This document shows positions 36,543 to 44,846 of a stretch of 62,461 bases of DNA, one piece after another. Position 1 is the stretch's first letter; the number at the start of each line of letters is the position of its first letter. Made by a program: the position numbers and the translations under genes. The notes below the pieces were generated by a model. The model searched no databases and was not told the origin of the DNA. It saw only the letters and a program-made list of their open reading frames with translations. The stretch is from Myxococcales bacterium (GTDB lineage: Bacteria; Myxococcota_A; Bradymonadia; Bradymonadales; Bradymonadaceae), in assembly GCA_007135085.1 (NCBI GenBank), contig SLJM01000199.1, forward strand, positions 1-62,461. Direction: 5' to 3'.

Positions 36543-36594
36543 CACAATCCTCCTACTGGGGTTGAGTCACATATTGTCTGCGCCTTCTTATTAA

Positions 36595-36609
36595 GCAAGG
36601 TGTGTTCCA
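36595..36609 (-). promoter_or_regulatory. Sigma-54-type promoter for the cytochrome c gene
   Basis: On the minus strand TGGAAC, then five bases, then TTGCTT. The GG and GC doublets are exactly 10 bases apart, as sigma-54 requires; one base differs from TGGCAC. A start near 36584 leaves a leader of about 40 bases before the ATG. It fits the presence of an NtrC-type activator gene about 2 kb away. Confidence 0.6.
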
Positions 36610-36771
36610 CACCGGCCAGAACTTTTCCGCCCTTTGAGCACCTCAGGCCTATCCCCCTGATATCTAGTGAGTTTTTCAGCCCAATCAGATGAGGGCATGC
36701 CAATCTAATCGATCGACCGCCATGCCACCCATGGAGTGCAGTTGCAGAGTTGCGACACCACCAGCGGTCTA

Positions 36772-36787
36772 TTCGCAGCGCTGCAAA
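36772..36787. promoter_or_regulatory. Candidate enhancer palindrome
   Basis: TTCGCAGCGCTGCAAA: a perfect 10-bp core palindrome GCAGCGCTGC with matching TT and AA flanks. It lies 135 to 180 bases from the two sigma-54-like elements, a usual distance for an NtrC-type activator site. The assignment is an inference. Confidence 0.35.
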
Positions 36788-36906
36788 TGAAGCTGGCTAT
36801 CGCCTCCTCTCCACCAGAGGACAGCCCAGTATCAAAGGACCAATCTTCCCGCCCCGTCGGCCTATTCAGCCCTGAATTTGGCCAGATCTCAATCACTGCA
36901 CCCTGC

Positions 36907-36922
36907 TGGCACGTATGATGCA
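36907..36922 (+). promoter_or_regulatory. Sigma-54-like element overlapping the start of the haem-domain gene
   Basis: TGGCACG, four bases, ATGCA, with GG and GC doublets 10 bases apart: a close match to the -24/-12 consensus. It overlaps the ATG at 36915, so if it works, translation must begin downstream (next in-frame ATG 36969). The match may be chance if the gene's 5' end is decayed coding sequence. Confidence 0.3.
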
Positions 36923-37940
36923 GGCTGGCTTGCGTTGCCAGTTCTGCGACATCGACAAGGACGGATATATGCACGACAACGGCACATTCCAATTTCTCGA
37001 TGGTGAATGGCAGCGAAATACGGTCGCCAAGGACTCCGAGATCAACTCACCGGAGGACCTCGATGATCATGAATTCTTCAGCTACGAAGATCGAATGGCG
37101 GTCATGATGGCCCCTGAAGGGTCCGAGATTTATGCATTCGGCGACGACGAAGGTGCCTCCTTTGACGAGATCGGCTGCTTCGCCGCCTGTCACTCCAGCA
37201 TGCGAAATATGTCGAAGCTCCCCGACGCCGCCGAGGTCGCCGCCGCTCGCGCCGACGGACGGTTCCTCGATCTATGGCAATATCGCGCCCCACGATCGGC
37301 AACGATGTATGGCGCCAGCAACGACTATATCATGGAGTATCGCCACAGCGGTCAGGGTGGGGTCAACTACTGGTTCAGCCAGGATCCCGCCGACCAGGCC
37401 GAGGATGCGCATGAGCTGTTCTACGACTCCGTCGATCACGTCTGGCGAGACGGCAATAGCGAGGTGGTCAACCTCGGCGATTACGCCTGGATGTATGACG
37501 TCTCCAAGACCGGCTTCCACGCCCTGCCCACCGGCGCCGTCGATCCCGACGAGCGTGAGGTGGCCGCGGCCTGGTCTCAGGCCTATCCCCTGATCACTCA
37601 AGGCCCGGAGCGCAACGCCCTTCCCCTCGATCCCAACCTCATCTCCCAGGGCGATATGCTCCCCCGCCGTGTGCTGCGCTACGGCACGGAGGTTCGCGGT
37701 GCCACCAACGCTTTCAGCATCTGGCAGCCCCTGACCAATACCTATACAGTCATCTTCCGAAGCCCCATCGACGGCTCGGAGAGTGACCTCGATCTGTCCG
37801 GTCTGCACCAGGGCCAGGCGGTCACCGCCGGGTTCGGCGTCTTTGACGCTCACTCGTCGAACCGCTTCCACCACGTCAGCTTTCCCGTGTCCATCGGCAC
37901 CGACAGCGAGGCCGATATCGTGGCCCGCGACAACCGCTGA
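36915..37940 (+). CDS. Ethylbenzene-dehydrogenase-type haem-binding protein, 5' end damaged
   Basis: Up to 341 residues. The body resembles the EB_dh / cytochrome haem-binding domain family: FQFLDGEWQRN, FFSYEDRMAVMM, GCFAACHSS (CX3CH, an unusual spacing), then many beta strands to VYRFHHVSFPVSI-like end sequence. These proteins bind haem in the periplasm, yet no signal peptide is present. In the +2 frame just upstream the bases read TYDAGWLAL, which would join well to RCQFCDIDKDG in this frame, so a 1-base frameshift near 36935 probably broke the gene. The sequence around the first ATG is also a sigma-54-like element. I treat it as a likely degraded or mis-assembled gene with an intact 3' part. 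Confidence 0.6.
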   Translation: MMQAGLRCQFCDIDKDGYMHDNGTFQFLDGEWQRNTVAKDSEINSPEDLDDHEFFSYEDRMAVMMAPEGSEIYAFGDDEGASFDEIGCFAACHSSMRNMSKLPDAAEVAAARADGRFLDLWQYRAPRSATMYGASNDYIMEYRHSGQGGVNYWFSQDPADQAEDAHELFYDSVDHVWRDGNSEVVNLGDYAWMYDVSKTGFHALPTGAVDPDEREVAAAWSQAYPLITQGPERNALPLDPNLISQGDMLPRRVLRYGTEVRGATNAFSIWQPLTNTYTVIFRSPIDGSESDLDLSGLHQGQAVTAGFGVFDAHSSNRFHHVSFPVSIGTDSEADIVARDNR

Positions 37941-37951
37941 CAACCCTCTTC

Positions 37952-37978
37952 GCCCCCTGGACACCGTGTCCGGGGGGC
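37952..37978 (+). terminator. Strong hairpin after the haem-domain gene
   Basis: A 12-bp stem (one G-T pair) with a CCG loop, starting GCCCCC and ending GGGGGGC. A weak CTTATT stretch follows, so termination would be partial. It lies between this gene and the second Crp-like gene. Confidence 0.55.
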
Positions 37979-38010
37979 CTCACCTTATTGTGTCGTCCAG
38001 AGGTCATGAG

Positions 38011-38667
38011 ATGAAGACAGGCCGCGAAAAGAAACTGGATTGCCTACGCAAACTCGCCATTTTTGCTGACCTCGACGACCGCCAGCACCGCACTCTGGCC
38101 ACTCGCAGCGAATTGCTGCACTTCTCGCCGGGCACGCCGGTCTGGCTGGCGGGAATGAAGACCTTTTTCATCTTCGTCATCGTCGAGGGGCGCCTCAATA
38201 TTCTCCACGAATCAGTGGCCAACTGGCCCACGGGCCTCTTCACGCTGGGCGCCGGGGAGTTGGCCTCCTTCGCGGAGATGATTCGCGGCACCCCCTCCTC
38301 GACAAGCGCTCTGGCTACCGAGGAGACGACGGTCCTCGCCATTTGCCGAAAGGAAATTCGACGAGTATTGGCGCTCAACGAGGACTTTCTCTACCAGATG
38401 GGATGCGTTTTACTGCGCCACCAGCACCGCCTCTTCAGGCGCCTTTGCAAACTCAACCCCTCGGCCGCCGAGCGAAGACTGTCCAACCTGCTATCATCCA
38501 ACCTCCGCCCCCCCCCTTCGCTGACCGTCAGCGAACAGGGCCTGCCCCGGAACACCGACGTCGATTGTCAATCCACCCTGCCCTCCCTCGCCCAATTCTT
38601 AGGACTGGCTCAGCCTTCCACCGGCTCTTGCTCGGCCTGCGATAGCTGCCACGAAACACCTGATTGA
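38011..38667 (+). CDS. Crp/Fnr-like protein with incomplete DNA-binding domain
   Basis: 218 residues from the ATG at 38011. The N-terminal half is a cyclic-nucleotide-type beta-roll (FADLDDRQHRTLATRSELLHF, FFIFVIVEGRLNIL). After the dimer helix the helix-turn-helix begins LPSLAQFLGLAQPST, but then becomes GSCSACDSCHETPD and stops, so the recognition helix and wing are missing. In the neighbouring frame the bases read SAFHRLLLGLR, which would complete a recognition helix, so a frameshift in this helix is likely. The C-terminal four-Cys tail is then out-of-frame sequence. It may be a pseudogene or a sensor without DNA binding. It lies beside the damaged haem-domain gene. Confidence 0.65.
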   Translation: MKTGREKKLDCLRKLAIFADLDDRQHRTLATRSELLHFSPGTPVWLAGMKTFFIFVIVEGRLNILHESVANWPTGLFTLGAGELASFAEMIRGTPSSTSALATEETTVLAICRKEIRRVLALNEDFLYQMGCVLLRHQHRLFRRLCKLNPSAAERRLSNLLSSNLRPPPSLTVSEQGLPRNTDVDCQSTLPSLAQFLGLAQPSTGSCSACDSCHETPD

Positions 38668-38676
38668 ACCGCTGCT

Positions 38677-40014
38677 CTAAGAGATTTCGTATTTCTTCAA
38701 ACGCCGGTAGAGGGTGGCCGTGTCGACCTCCAACAGTTCTGCGGCCTGGGTCCGGCTTCCCTCGACGACCCGCAAGACCTCTCGGATATGCTTACGCTCC
38801 GCCTCCTCGACCACCTTGGATAGGCTCGTAGGTGAGGACTTCATTGTATTGCCGCAACCGACGGGCAGATGGTCCAGGGTCACCGTATCGTCCGTGGTCA
38901 AGATGAGCGCCCGCTCCACCACGTTGGAGAGTTCGCGAACGTTACCGGGCCAATCATAGGCAATGAGCGCCTTCATCGCTTCGTTGGTGAAGGTGGGCAC
39001 CGGTTTGCGAAGCTGGTTGGCATGTCGGGTGGCGAAATGCTCGATCAATGGCGAAATATCCTCGCGGCGGCTGCGAAGGGGAGGCAATTCGATGCGGAAG
39101 ATATTGAGCCGATAATACAGATCCTGTCGGAAGGTCCCCTCTTCGACCATCTCTTCCAGAGCTTTATTCGTCGCCGCCACCAGGCGAAAGTCCACCGACA
39201 CCGGCCGACTGGCCCCCAGGGGCAGAATCTCTTTGTATTCCACGGTGCGCAACAACTTTGCCTGGGCTTCCAGGGGCATCTCGCCAATCTCATCGAGAAA
39301 GACCGTGCCCCCGTGGACGGCCTGAAAGATCCCCTCTCGGTTTCGGTCTGCTCCCGTATAAGCTCCCTTCTCGGCGCCGAATAGCTGAGCCTCGATTAAT
39401 TCTGGAGACATGGCCCCCATATTGACCGCCAAAAACTCCTTGTCCGCCACATCGGAGCATTCGTGAATCGCCCGAGCCGCTAGCTCCTTGCCCGTGCCGC
39501 TCTCCCCGGTAAGCAACACCGTCGTCGGCAACTTGGCCACCTGCTCGATGAGCTCGAAGACCCGCTGCATGGCCTGGCTTTCACCGACGATCCCCTCAAA
39601 CCCCAGCCGCTGACGCAGCTCTCGACGAAGGCGGTGCACCTCTCGGCGCAGCCGAATCTGGCGAAGTACATTTTCCACCTTATGGGACACGTCTTCCAGA
39701 GTGACCGGTTTTAAGACGTAGTCATAGGCCCCGGTGCGAAAGCCCTCGATCGCCGTATCGATCGAGGCATAAGCGGTCATCAAGATCACCGCTGTCTCCG
39801 GACGCTCGGAGATCACCGTCTGAAGAAGCTCCAGACCGTCGACTTTTGGCATGCGGATATCGGACAAAACCAACTCGAAGTCCTGGCTTCGTAATATCTC
39901 GAGCGCCATTTGCCCGTCGTTAGCCTCCGATACCTGATAGCCCTGATCGCTGAGAAAGCGGACCAGGTTTTTTCGGAAGACCTCTTCGTCATCGACCACT
40001 AGAATTCGCTTCAT
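38677..40014 (-). CDS. NtrC-family sigma-54 response regulator
   Basis: 445 residues. Receiver domain (1-125) with VVDDEEVFRKN, LVLSDIRMP (Asp) and VLKPVT. The AAA+ activator domain has GESGTGKELAARAIH (Walker A), GGTVFLDEIGEM (Walker B) and GAYTGAD in the loop that contacts sigma-54; Phe of the usual GAFTGA is Tyr, a change known to be tolerated. The C-terminal Fis-type helix-turn-helix ends SRTQAAELLEVDTATLYRRLKKY. The activator opens promoters bound by sigma-54. It shares a 4-base overlap with its upstream kinase gene. The sigma-54-like elements at 36.6 and 42.3 kb are likely targets. Confidence 0.95.
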   Translation of the reverse strand: MKRILVVDDEEVFRKNLVRFLSDQGYQVSEANDGQMALEILRSQDFELVLSDIRMPKVDGLELLQTVISERPETAVILMTAYASIDTAIEGFRTGAYDYVLKPVTLEDVSHKVENVLRQIRLRREVHRLRRELRQRLGFEGIVGESQAMQRVFELIEQVAKLPTTVLLTGESGTGKELAARAIHECSDVADKEFLAVNMGAMSPELIEAQLFGAEKGAYTGADRNREGIFQAVHGGTVFLDEIGEMPLEAQAKLLRTVEYKEILPLGASRPVSVDFRLVAATNKALEEMVEEGTFRQDLYYRLNIFRIELPPLRSRREDISPLIEHFATRHANQLRKPVPTFTNEAMKALIAYDWPGNVRELSNVVERALILTTDDTVTLDHLPVGCGNTMKSSPTSLSKVVEEAERKHIREVLRVVEGSRTQAAELLEVDTATLYRRLKKYEIS

Positions 40015-42209
40015 TGCCTTTTCTCTGCCTTCGGAATCATGACAACAAACGCTGTCTTCCCCTGTGAGGGCGTCGGCTCCAATACCAGCTCCCCACCCAT
40101 CTCTTCGGTCAATCGGCGACTCACAAACAGACCGAGCCCGGTGCCCTTCCCCTTTGGCTTCGTCGTAAAATAGGGATCAAAAATCCGACTTCGAATCTCC
40201 TCGGGAATCGGCGGGCCAGTATTGCACACACAGACCTTGACGCCCTCGTCATCGGCCGAGGTCTCGATGATGACCGTCCCGTTTTCTTGCGCGGCGTCTA
40301 TCCCGTTGATCCCGAGATTCAACAACACCTGTAATGCCTTGTCGTCGTCGACATGCACCGCAGGAAGATCGCTTCCCAGTCGTTTTTCCAGGGTCACACT
40401 CTTGCTTCGCGGGTCGTGGGTCAGCAATCTCAGCGCATCGTCGACCACTCGATTGATGCAGATAAGGCTCTCTTCATTGGTCCGCCGCCGAGCAAACCCG
40501 GTCATCTCCCGCAGCAGCCGCTCCGTTCGATTGACCTCTCGTCCCACCACTTCCAGGGTCTCGGCCATCAGCTCCTCATCTTCATAGCGGCGGGCCATCT
40601 CCACCTGGACCTTGATCGACGCCAGGGGATTGCCGATTTCATGGGCCGTGCCCGCCGCCAGCAGTGCAAAGGCGGCCATCTTCTCATGGTGCGCCATCTG
40701 CCGCTCTCGTTGTTTCTCCTCCGTGATGATTCGCGACACGAGCAACATCTTACGGGGAGTCTTGTTGCCGTTGCCGGGCAGCGGAAACCCTCGAAAGGAA
40801 ATGATCTCGGGCTCTTTTCTATAATAGAGAACCCGCTCTGTATCGAAGGGTTCGCCCGCCTCGATCGCCGTCGGCACGGGACATCCCCCACAGGCCGAGT
40901 CGCGATCCATGAGTATCTGGTAGCAACGACTTCCGACCAGTGGGGACTGATAGGTCTGTCGAGCCGCTTGATTGGCCTTGAGGACAACGAAGTCTTCATC
41001 GACGACGATGAGATTTTCCTCCATGGAGTCGAAGACCAATTCGATGAATTGCTGTTTGTGATGCAACTCACGAGTCCGCTCTTCGACACGCTCTTCAAGA
41101 GTCTCATGGAGAGTGGAGACTTCCCGACTCATCTCGTTGAAGACCTCGGCCAGCCCTGCGATCTCGGCCGACCCTCGGACCTCTACGGCCTGAGCCAGGC
41201 GACCGGAGCGCATCTTTTCGGTGGCTTCCACCAGATCTTCGAGGGGACGCAAATTTCGCCGCACAGCGATGACCGTGGTCAATAACACCAACGCCGCAAA
41301 AAACCCGGCCAGACCTACCGCCCGTCGACGCAGTGCCAATAGAGAGGCCAGAGCTTTGGCGCTCGGAATCTCTGCCACCACCGCCCAGGGAGCCCCGTCT
41401 ACGGAGGTCACGGCCACCAACATCTCCTCCCCCTTCCAGTCCTCGTGACTTCCCTGCCAGGTGAGATCGCCGTTGAGTTGTTCCATCACCAGCGTCTTAT
41501 CCATGGCCTCGGCGGAACTCCAGAGGACCTGGCCATGCTCATCGACGAGGTGAAAATTGGTCGCCTCCAACTCCGCCGAGGACCACCGGGGCAGGCGCTC
41601 GCTCAAGTCGAAATTAAAGCGCCCACAAAAAATCCCGATCGTCACCCCGTATTGGTCGCTCACCGGGTGAGCCACCAGGTAGGTCGGCATCTCCTGACGA
41701 CTCTCCATCTTCGCTGGGGCCCTGGACTTCCACAATTCCAGGCATCCGTCGCGCCGTATCTCCCCTCGAGCAGCGGTGAGCTCCGACGACCCCAGCATTT
41801 CCCCCTGGGGAGAGAGCACATAATATTCGGCCAACCGCTCCGACTGTCGGGCCTTGGCCATCAGATGAATATCGAGAGCCGTGGTCCCTTTGCTGGGCGA
41901 CCCCATATTGTGGTCCCTCAACGCCTGGGCCACCGTATCCTGGAGATGCCGGTTGCCGGCCACCAGGGAGGGCACAATCCGGCCCTTCTCCTCGATGAAC
42001 ACCTCGGTCTGCAGCGCCACGGCGTGGGCCGAATTGTGCAGTGCCTGAGTAGACAGTCTCTCGACATCATTTCGGCTCGACAGGTAGCCAATGCCATTGG
42101 TCACCAGCAGGGGCACGAAGCCGATCACCACCAACAATACGCTCAACTGGGTGGCTAACCGAGGTCTCCCCGCCCAGCCGGGATGTTTGCTCTTGGACTT
42201 CTGGCTCAT
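40011..42209 (-). CDS. Membrane-bound sensor histidine kinase (dCache/HAMP/PAS/HATPase)
   Basis: 732 residues. Two membrane helices (QLSVLLVVIGFVPLLVTNGI and about 300-325) bracket a periplasmic sensor of about 270 residues with Cache-like layout. A HAMP region and coiled coil follow, then a PAS domain whose loop has CYQILMDRD then CGGCPVP, a Cys cluster that may bind a metal or sense redox state. The HisKA helix has AAGTAHEIGNPLASI (phospho-acceptor His) and the ATPase domain has NLGINGIDAAQENG and GKGTGLGLFVSRRL. It phosphorylates the NtrC-type regulator encoded next, with a 4-base overlap. A sigma-54-like promoter lies upstream. Confidence 0.94.
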   Translation of the reverse strand: MSQKSKSKHPGWAGRPRLATQLSVLLVVIGFVPLLVTNGIGYLSSRNDVERLSTQALHNSAHAVALQTEVFIEEKGRIVPSLVAGNRHLQDTVAQALRDHNMGSPSKGTTALDIHLMAKARQSERLAEYYVLSPQGEMLGSSELTAARGEIRRDGCLELWKSRAPAKMESRQEMPTYLVAHPVSDQYGVTIGIFCGRFNFDLSERLPRWSSAELEATNFHLVDEHGQVLWSSAEAMDKTLVMEQLNGDLTWQGSHEDWKGEEMLVAVTSVDGAPWAVVAEIPSAKALASLLALRRRAVGLAGFFAALVLLTTVIAVRRNLRPLEDLVEATEKMRSGRLAQAVEVRGSAEIAGLAEVFNEMSREVSTLHETLEERVEERTRELHHKQQFIELVFDSMEENLIVVDEDFVVLKANQAARQTYQSPLVGSRCYQILMDRDSACGGCPVPTAIEAGEPFDTERVLYYRKEPEIISFRGFPLPGNGNKTPRKMLLVSRIITEEKQRERQMAHHEKMAAFALLAAGTAHEIGNPLASIKVQVEMARRYEDEELMAETLEVVGREVNRTERLLREMTGFARRRTNEESLICINRVVDDALRLLTHDPRSKSVTLEKRLGSDLPAVHVDDDKALQVLLNLGINGIDAAQENGTVIIETSADDEGVKVCVCNTGPPIPEEIRSRIFDPYFTTKPKGKGTGLGLFVSRRLTEEMGGELVLEPTPSQGKTAFVVMIPKAEKRQ

Positions 42210-42271
42210 GCACGACTCAGCTACGGACTAACGATCGCCCCGGGGGACGATTAATACTTGCCACCTGACCA

Positions 42272-42287
42272 TGCAATATTTGCTCCA
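42272..42287 (-). promoter_or_regulatory. Sigma-54-type promoter for the kinase-regulator pair
   Basis: On the minus strand TGGAGCA, four bases, TTGCA. The GG and GC doublets are 10 bases apart. The -12 part matches fully and the -24 part is less good. A start near 42261 gives a leader of about 52 bases. It suggests the sigma-54 activator operon regulates itself. Confidence 0.45.
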
Positions 42288-42476
42288 CCCCCCTTAAACC
42301 GTTACCGCATATACCCCTGGCCGATTTCAGAGTGCTCCACGGAGCAGAACTCACCGAAAAAAATGCGCCCCTTGCTGCCAGAGACGCATTCTTTGCCGCG
42401 CGAGGCCGTGCCAGAGATGGCGGCCATAATTCCTCCCCTTCTCATCATCTGCACTGCTTCAAAAAAAGGAGCAGCT

Positions 42477-42839
42477 TCAAAAGATCAATTCTTCGATCTT
42501 GCCCAACAGGCGCTTGAGCGCTACCGGTTTGGTCTCGAAGGCGTCACAACCGATATCGAAAGCTCGCTGTCGGTCTTTTTCCAGGGCGTGAGCCGTCAGG
42601 GCGATCAGTGGAATATCGGCGGTGGTCTCATCGGCCTTGATTCTGCTCGTAGCCTCCCACCCGTCCATCAAGGGAAGGCCCAGGTCCATAAGGATCAGGT
42701 CCGGCTTCGCCTCCCGAGCCTTCTCCACGGCCTCCACCCCATTGACGGCCATGATCACCTCGAAATCACGGCGCCGCAACCGCCTGGCAAGCATATCGCG
42801 GTTCATTTCATTATCTTCGACGAGAAGTATAGTTTTCAT
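42477..42839 (-). CDS. Single-domain response regulator (CheY-like)
   Basis: 120 residues from the ATG at 42839, chosen because it gives the standard opening MKTILLVEDNEMNRDML. The receiver has ILMDLGLPLMDGWEA (Asp) and LTAHALEKDRQRAFDIGCDAFETKPV (Thr and Lys). No output domain. The sequence is of the type used beside hybrid kinases as a free receiver. Two kinases lie nearby, at 40.0 and 44.8 kb. It lies 81 bases after the lipoprotein hydrolase gene on the same strand. Confidence 0.92.
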   Translation of the reverse strand: MKTILLVEDNEMNRDMLARRLRRRDFEVIMAVNGVEAVEKAREAKPDLILMDLGLPLMDGWEATSRIKADETTADIPLIALTAHALEKDRQRAFDIGCDAFETKPVALKRLLGKIEELIF

Positions 42840-42920
42840 TGCACTGCTTCTTCCTGGCAAAAAAATGAGCAGGCGGCCGACCACCATGGCCGACCACCTG
42901 CATTGGTCAATAGCTAGAGA

Positions 42921-43841
42921 TCAGGGAAGACCATCGACGAAGTCGATGATTTTAGCCGCTGTCTGTTCAGGCGCTTCTACCTGAAGGTAGTGACCGGCGC
43001 CCGGGAAATACTCCAGGTGGGCGCCGGGAATCGGATCGGCCACGGCAGCCTGCAAAAACTCCACGGGCATGAAGGGGTCATCGGAGACCACCACTCGGGT
43101 GGGGGCGCTTATCTGTGAGACCATATCCAGAAAGTCGGCCTCCACCCAGGCGTCGAGGGACTGAAGCACCGCCTTGGGCGGGATATTATCGGCGTCGGCG
43201 GCGATGGCCTCCAGGGTGTCCGGATCCATATCGATGGAGGAAATCAAGAGGATGAATCGCTTTAGATCCGCATCGTCGGCGGCAGCCGAGAAGAGTCCGT
43301 AGACGTCGTCGGGAAGAGGAAATCCTGAGGCCGGCACGGGAGACAACAAGACCAGCCCTCTCAGATCGCCGTCAAATCGCGCCGCCGCCCGCTGGGCCAC
43401 GGCCCCGCCCATACTGTGACCCACAAGCACATAGTCCGTGGCTCCCGAGGCTTCGACGACGGCCTCCAGGTCGCGCAGATAGGCCTCCAGGGAATATCCT
43501 CCATCTGGCTTATCCGACAACCCCGTGCCGCGAAGGTCGGGAACGATGACCCGATAGTCATCGCCTGAGAAATAATCGATCAGTTCGTCATAAACGATGC
43601 TGGAGACCATCCAGCCGTGGAGGAGCACGATATCCTGCTCCCCCTGACCGTAGACCTTAAAGGCGATGTCCTGGTTGTCCTTCGTGGTTGCCGTCTGGGC
43701 CGCCCCATCGGTCAGCGCCGCTGCCGACGTCTCCAGATCGTCTGTGGTGTCATCGACCTCTCCACAGGCCACCAGCCCGGTCAGCAAAATCAGAACACCT
43801 AGAAAAGAACCTGCCCGTCTATTTTTCAGCAATTGTCTCAT
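42921..43841 (-). CDS. Alpha/beta-hydrolase lipoprotein
   Basis: 306 residues from the ATG at 43841 with AAGGAG upstream. An N-terminal lipobox (LTGLVAC) anchors it in a membrane. The hydrolase fold has the oxyanion region VLLHGWM, the nucleophile elbow GHSMGGA with the catalytic Ser, DDPFMP and the catalytic His in AGHYLQ near the end. The substrate is unknown; ester or amide hydrolases of this type are common. It is a close paralogue of the cytoplasmic gene upstream, a tandem duplication in which only this copy has the export signal. Confidence 0.9.
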   Translation of the reverse strand: MRQLLKNRRAGSFLGVLILLTGLVACGEVDDTTDDLETSAAALTDGAAQTATTKDNQDIAFKVYGQGEQDIVLLHGWMVSSIVYDELIDYFSGDDYRVIVPDLRGTGLSDKPDGGYSLEAYLRDLEAVVEASGATDYVLVGHSMGGAVAQRAAARFDGDLRGLVLLSPVPASGFPLPDDVYGLFSAAADDADLKRFILLISSIDMDPDTLEAIAADADNIPPKAVLQSLDAWVEADFLDMVSQISAPTRVVVSDDPFMPVEFLQAAVADPIPGAHLEYFPGAGHYLQVEAPEQTAAKIIDFVDGLP

Positions 43842-43972
43842 CGTATGACTCCTTACCACCAATTAAATTCATCAATACCGCTTCTTATTGAGGCCTCGAA
43901 AAATTGCGTCTTCTCGATGCCCATAAACTCACTCCATAAGACCTCCTTGGCTCCATTGACTCCGGCAACAAC

Positions 43973-44755
43973 TCATTCCCTGGTGGTCTTGGCCACCAAA
44001 AACTTCTCGATGACCCGCGCGGTCTGTTCGGGCCGCTCGACCTGGACGTAATGGCCGGCCCCGGCGGTGTGGACGAAGATGGCGTTGGCAATGGGTTTGA
44101 CCACAGTCGCCTTCAAAAACTCCGGCGGCAAAAAGGGGTCGTCGCTTCCGACCACCAGAGTGGGAGCGGTGATCTTGGCCAATTCATCCTCGAATCCCCC
44201 CCCTGTCCAGGCTCGATAAGAGGCCTCAATGCAGGTGGCGGGAATCTGTCCGGCGGCGTCTAACAGACGCTCCCTTGCCTCGTCGGGAAGCTCGAGGCAA
44301 GCCATCTCCAGAATCGTCTGCTGGCTCTGGCGGTCCTCTCCACTATTGGCGAAGAGTTGATCTGCCTCGTCGGGAAGCTCCATCCCCGACGCCGGCACCG
44401 TGCATAATAAGATTAGCGAATCGACACGTCCCGGGTGGCGGCTGGCCAGTAACTGCGCGATCTGGCCCCCCATACTATGACCCACCAATGCAAAGGTCTG
44501 GGCCCCGGCGTCGTCGGCCACGGCGATGACGTCTTCCACATAGCTGGTCAATTCGAAATCGTCGCAACTCTCGGACGCTCCAGCGCCCCGCAGGTCGGGG
44601 ACAATGAGGCGAAAGGAGTCCCCGTCGAGGGCCTCGATCAGGTCGTCATAGACGGTGCCGTCGACCATCCAGCCGTGGACCAATACCAGGTCCTGATCCC
44701 CCTGTCCGACCACGCGGTAACCCAACCCCTTGCCGTTTCTTTGAATTTTTTCCAA
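43973..44755 (-). CDS. Alpha/beta-hydrolase, cytoplasmic paralogue
   Basis: 260 residues if started at the TTG that follows AAGGAG; an upstream TTG in frame would add nine residues but has no ribosome site. It matches the neighbouring lipoprotein over its full length: GQGDQDLVLVHGWMVDG, VPDLRGAGASE, GHSMGGQIAQLLA (catalytic Ser), DDPFLPPE (Asp) and AGHYVQVERPEQ (His). No signal peptide. The substrate is unknown. Tandem location beside the lipoprotein copy suggests duplication and splitting of compartment. Confidence 0.9.
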   Translation of the reverse strand: MEKIQRNGKGLGYRVVGQGDQDLVLVHGWMVDGTVYDDLIEALDGDSFRLIVPDLRGAGASESCDDFELTSYVEDVIAVADDAGAQTFALVGHSMGGQIAQLLASRHPGRVDSLILLCTVPASGMELPDEADQLFANSGEDRQSQQTILEMACLELPDEARERLLDAAGQIPATCIEASYRAWTGGGFEDELAKITAPTLVVGSDDPFLPPEFLKATVVKPIANAIFVHTAGAGHYVQVERPEQTARVIEKFLVAKTTRE

Positions 44756-44846
44756 GATCTTACTCCTTTCGTTTATCAACCATCCAACGGGCTATCAGCA
44801 CACTCTATCGTCCTAAATTGTTGCCAACTAAATCTGGTTCCTCCTT

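Larger units (their letters stand above)
36546..36914. other. Divergent regulatory region of the redox cluster
   Basis: 369 bases between the cytochrome c gene and the haem-domain gene. It holds the leftward sigma-54-like promoter (36595-36609), an inverted repeat at 36772-36787 and the rightward sigma-54-like element overlapping the next gene's first codons. Between these lies GC-rich sequence with no gene that I support. Confidence 0.5.

Noticed and set aside
36736-36918. 60-codon frame ahead of the haem-domain gene
   Set aside because: No signal peptide or family features; it runs through the regulatory region and ends at the ATG of the next gene.
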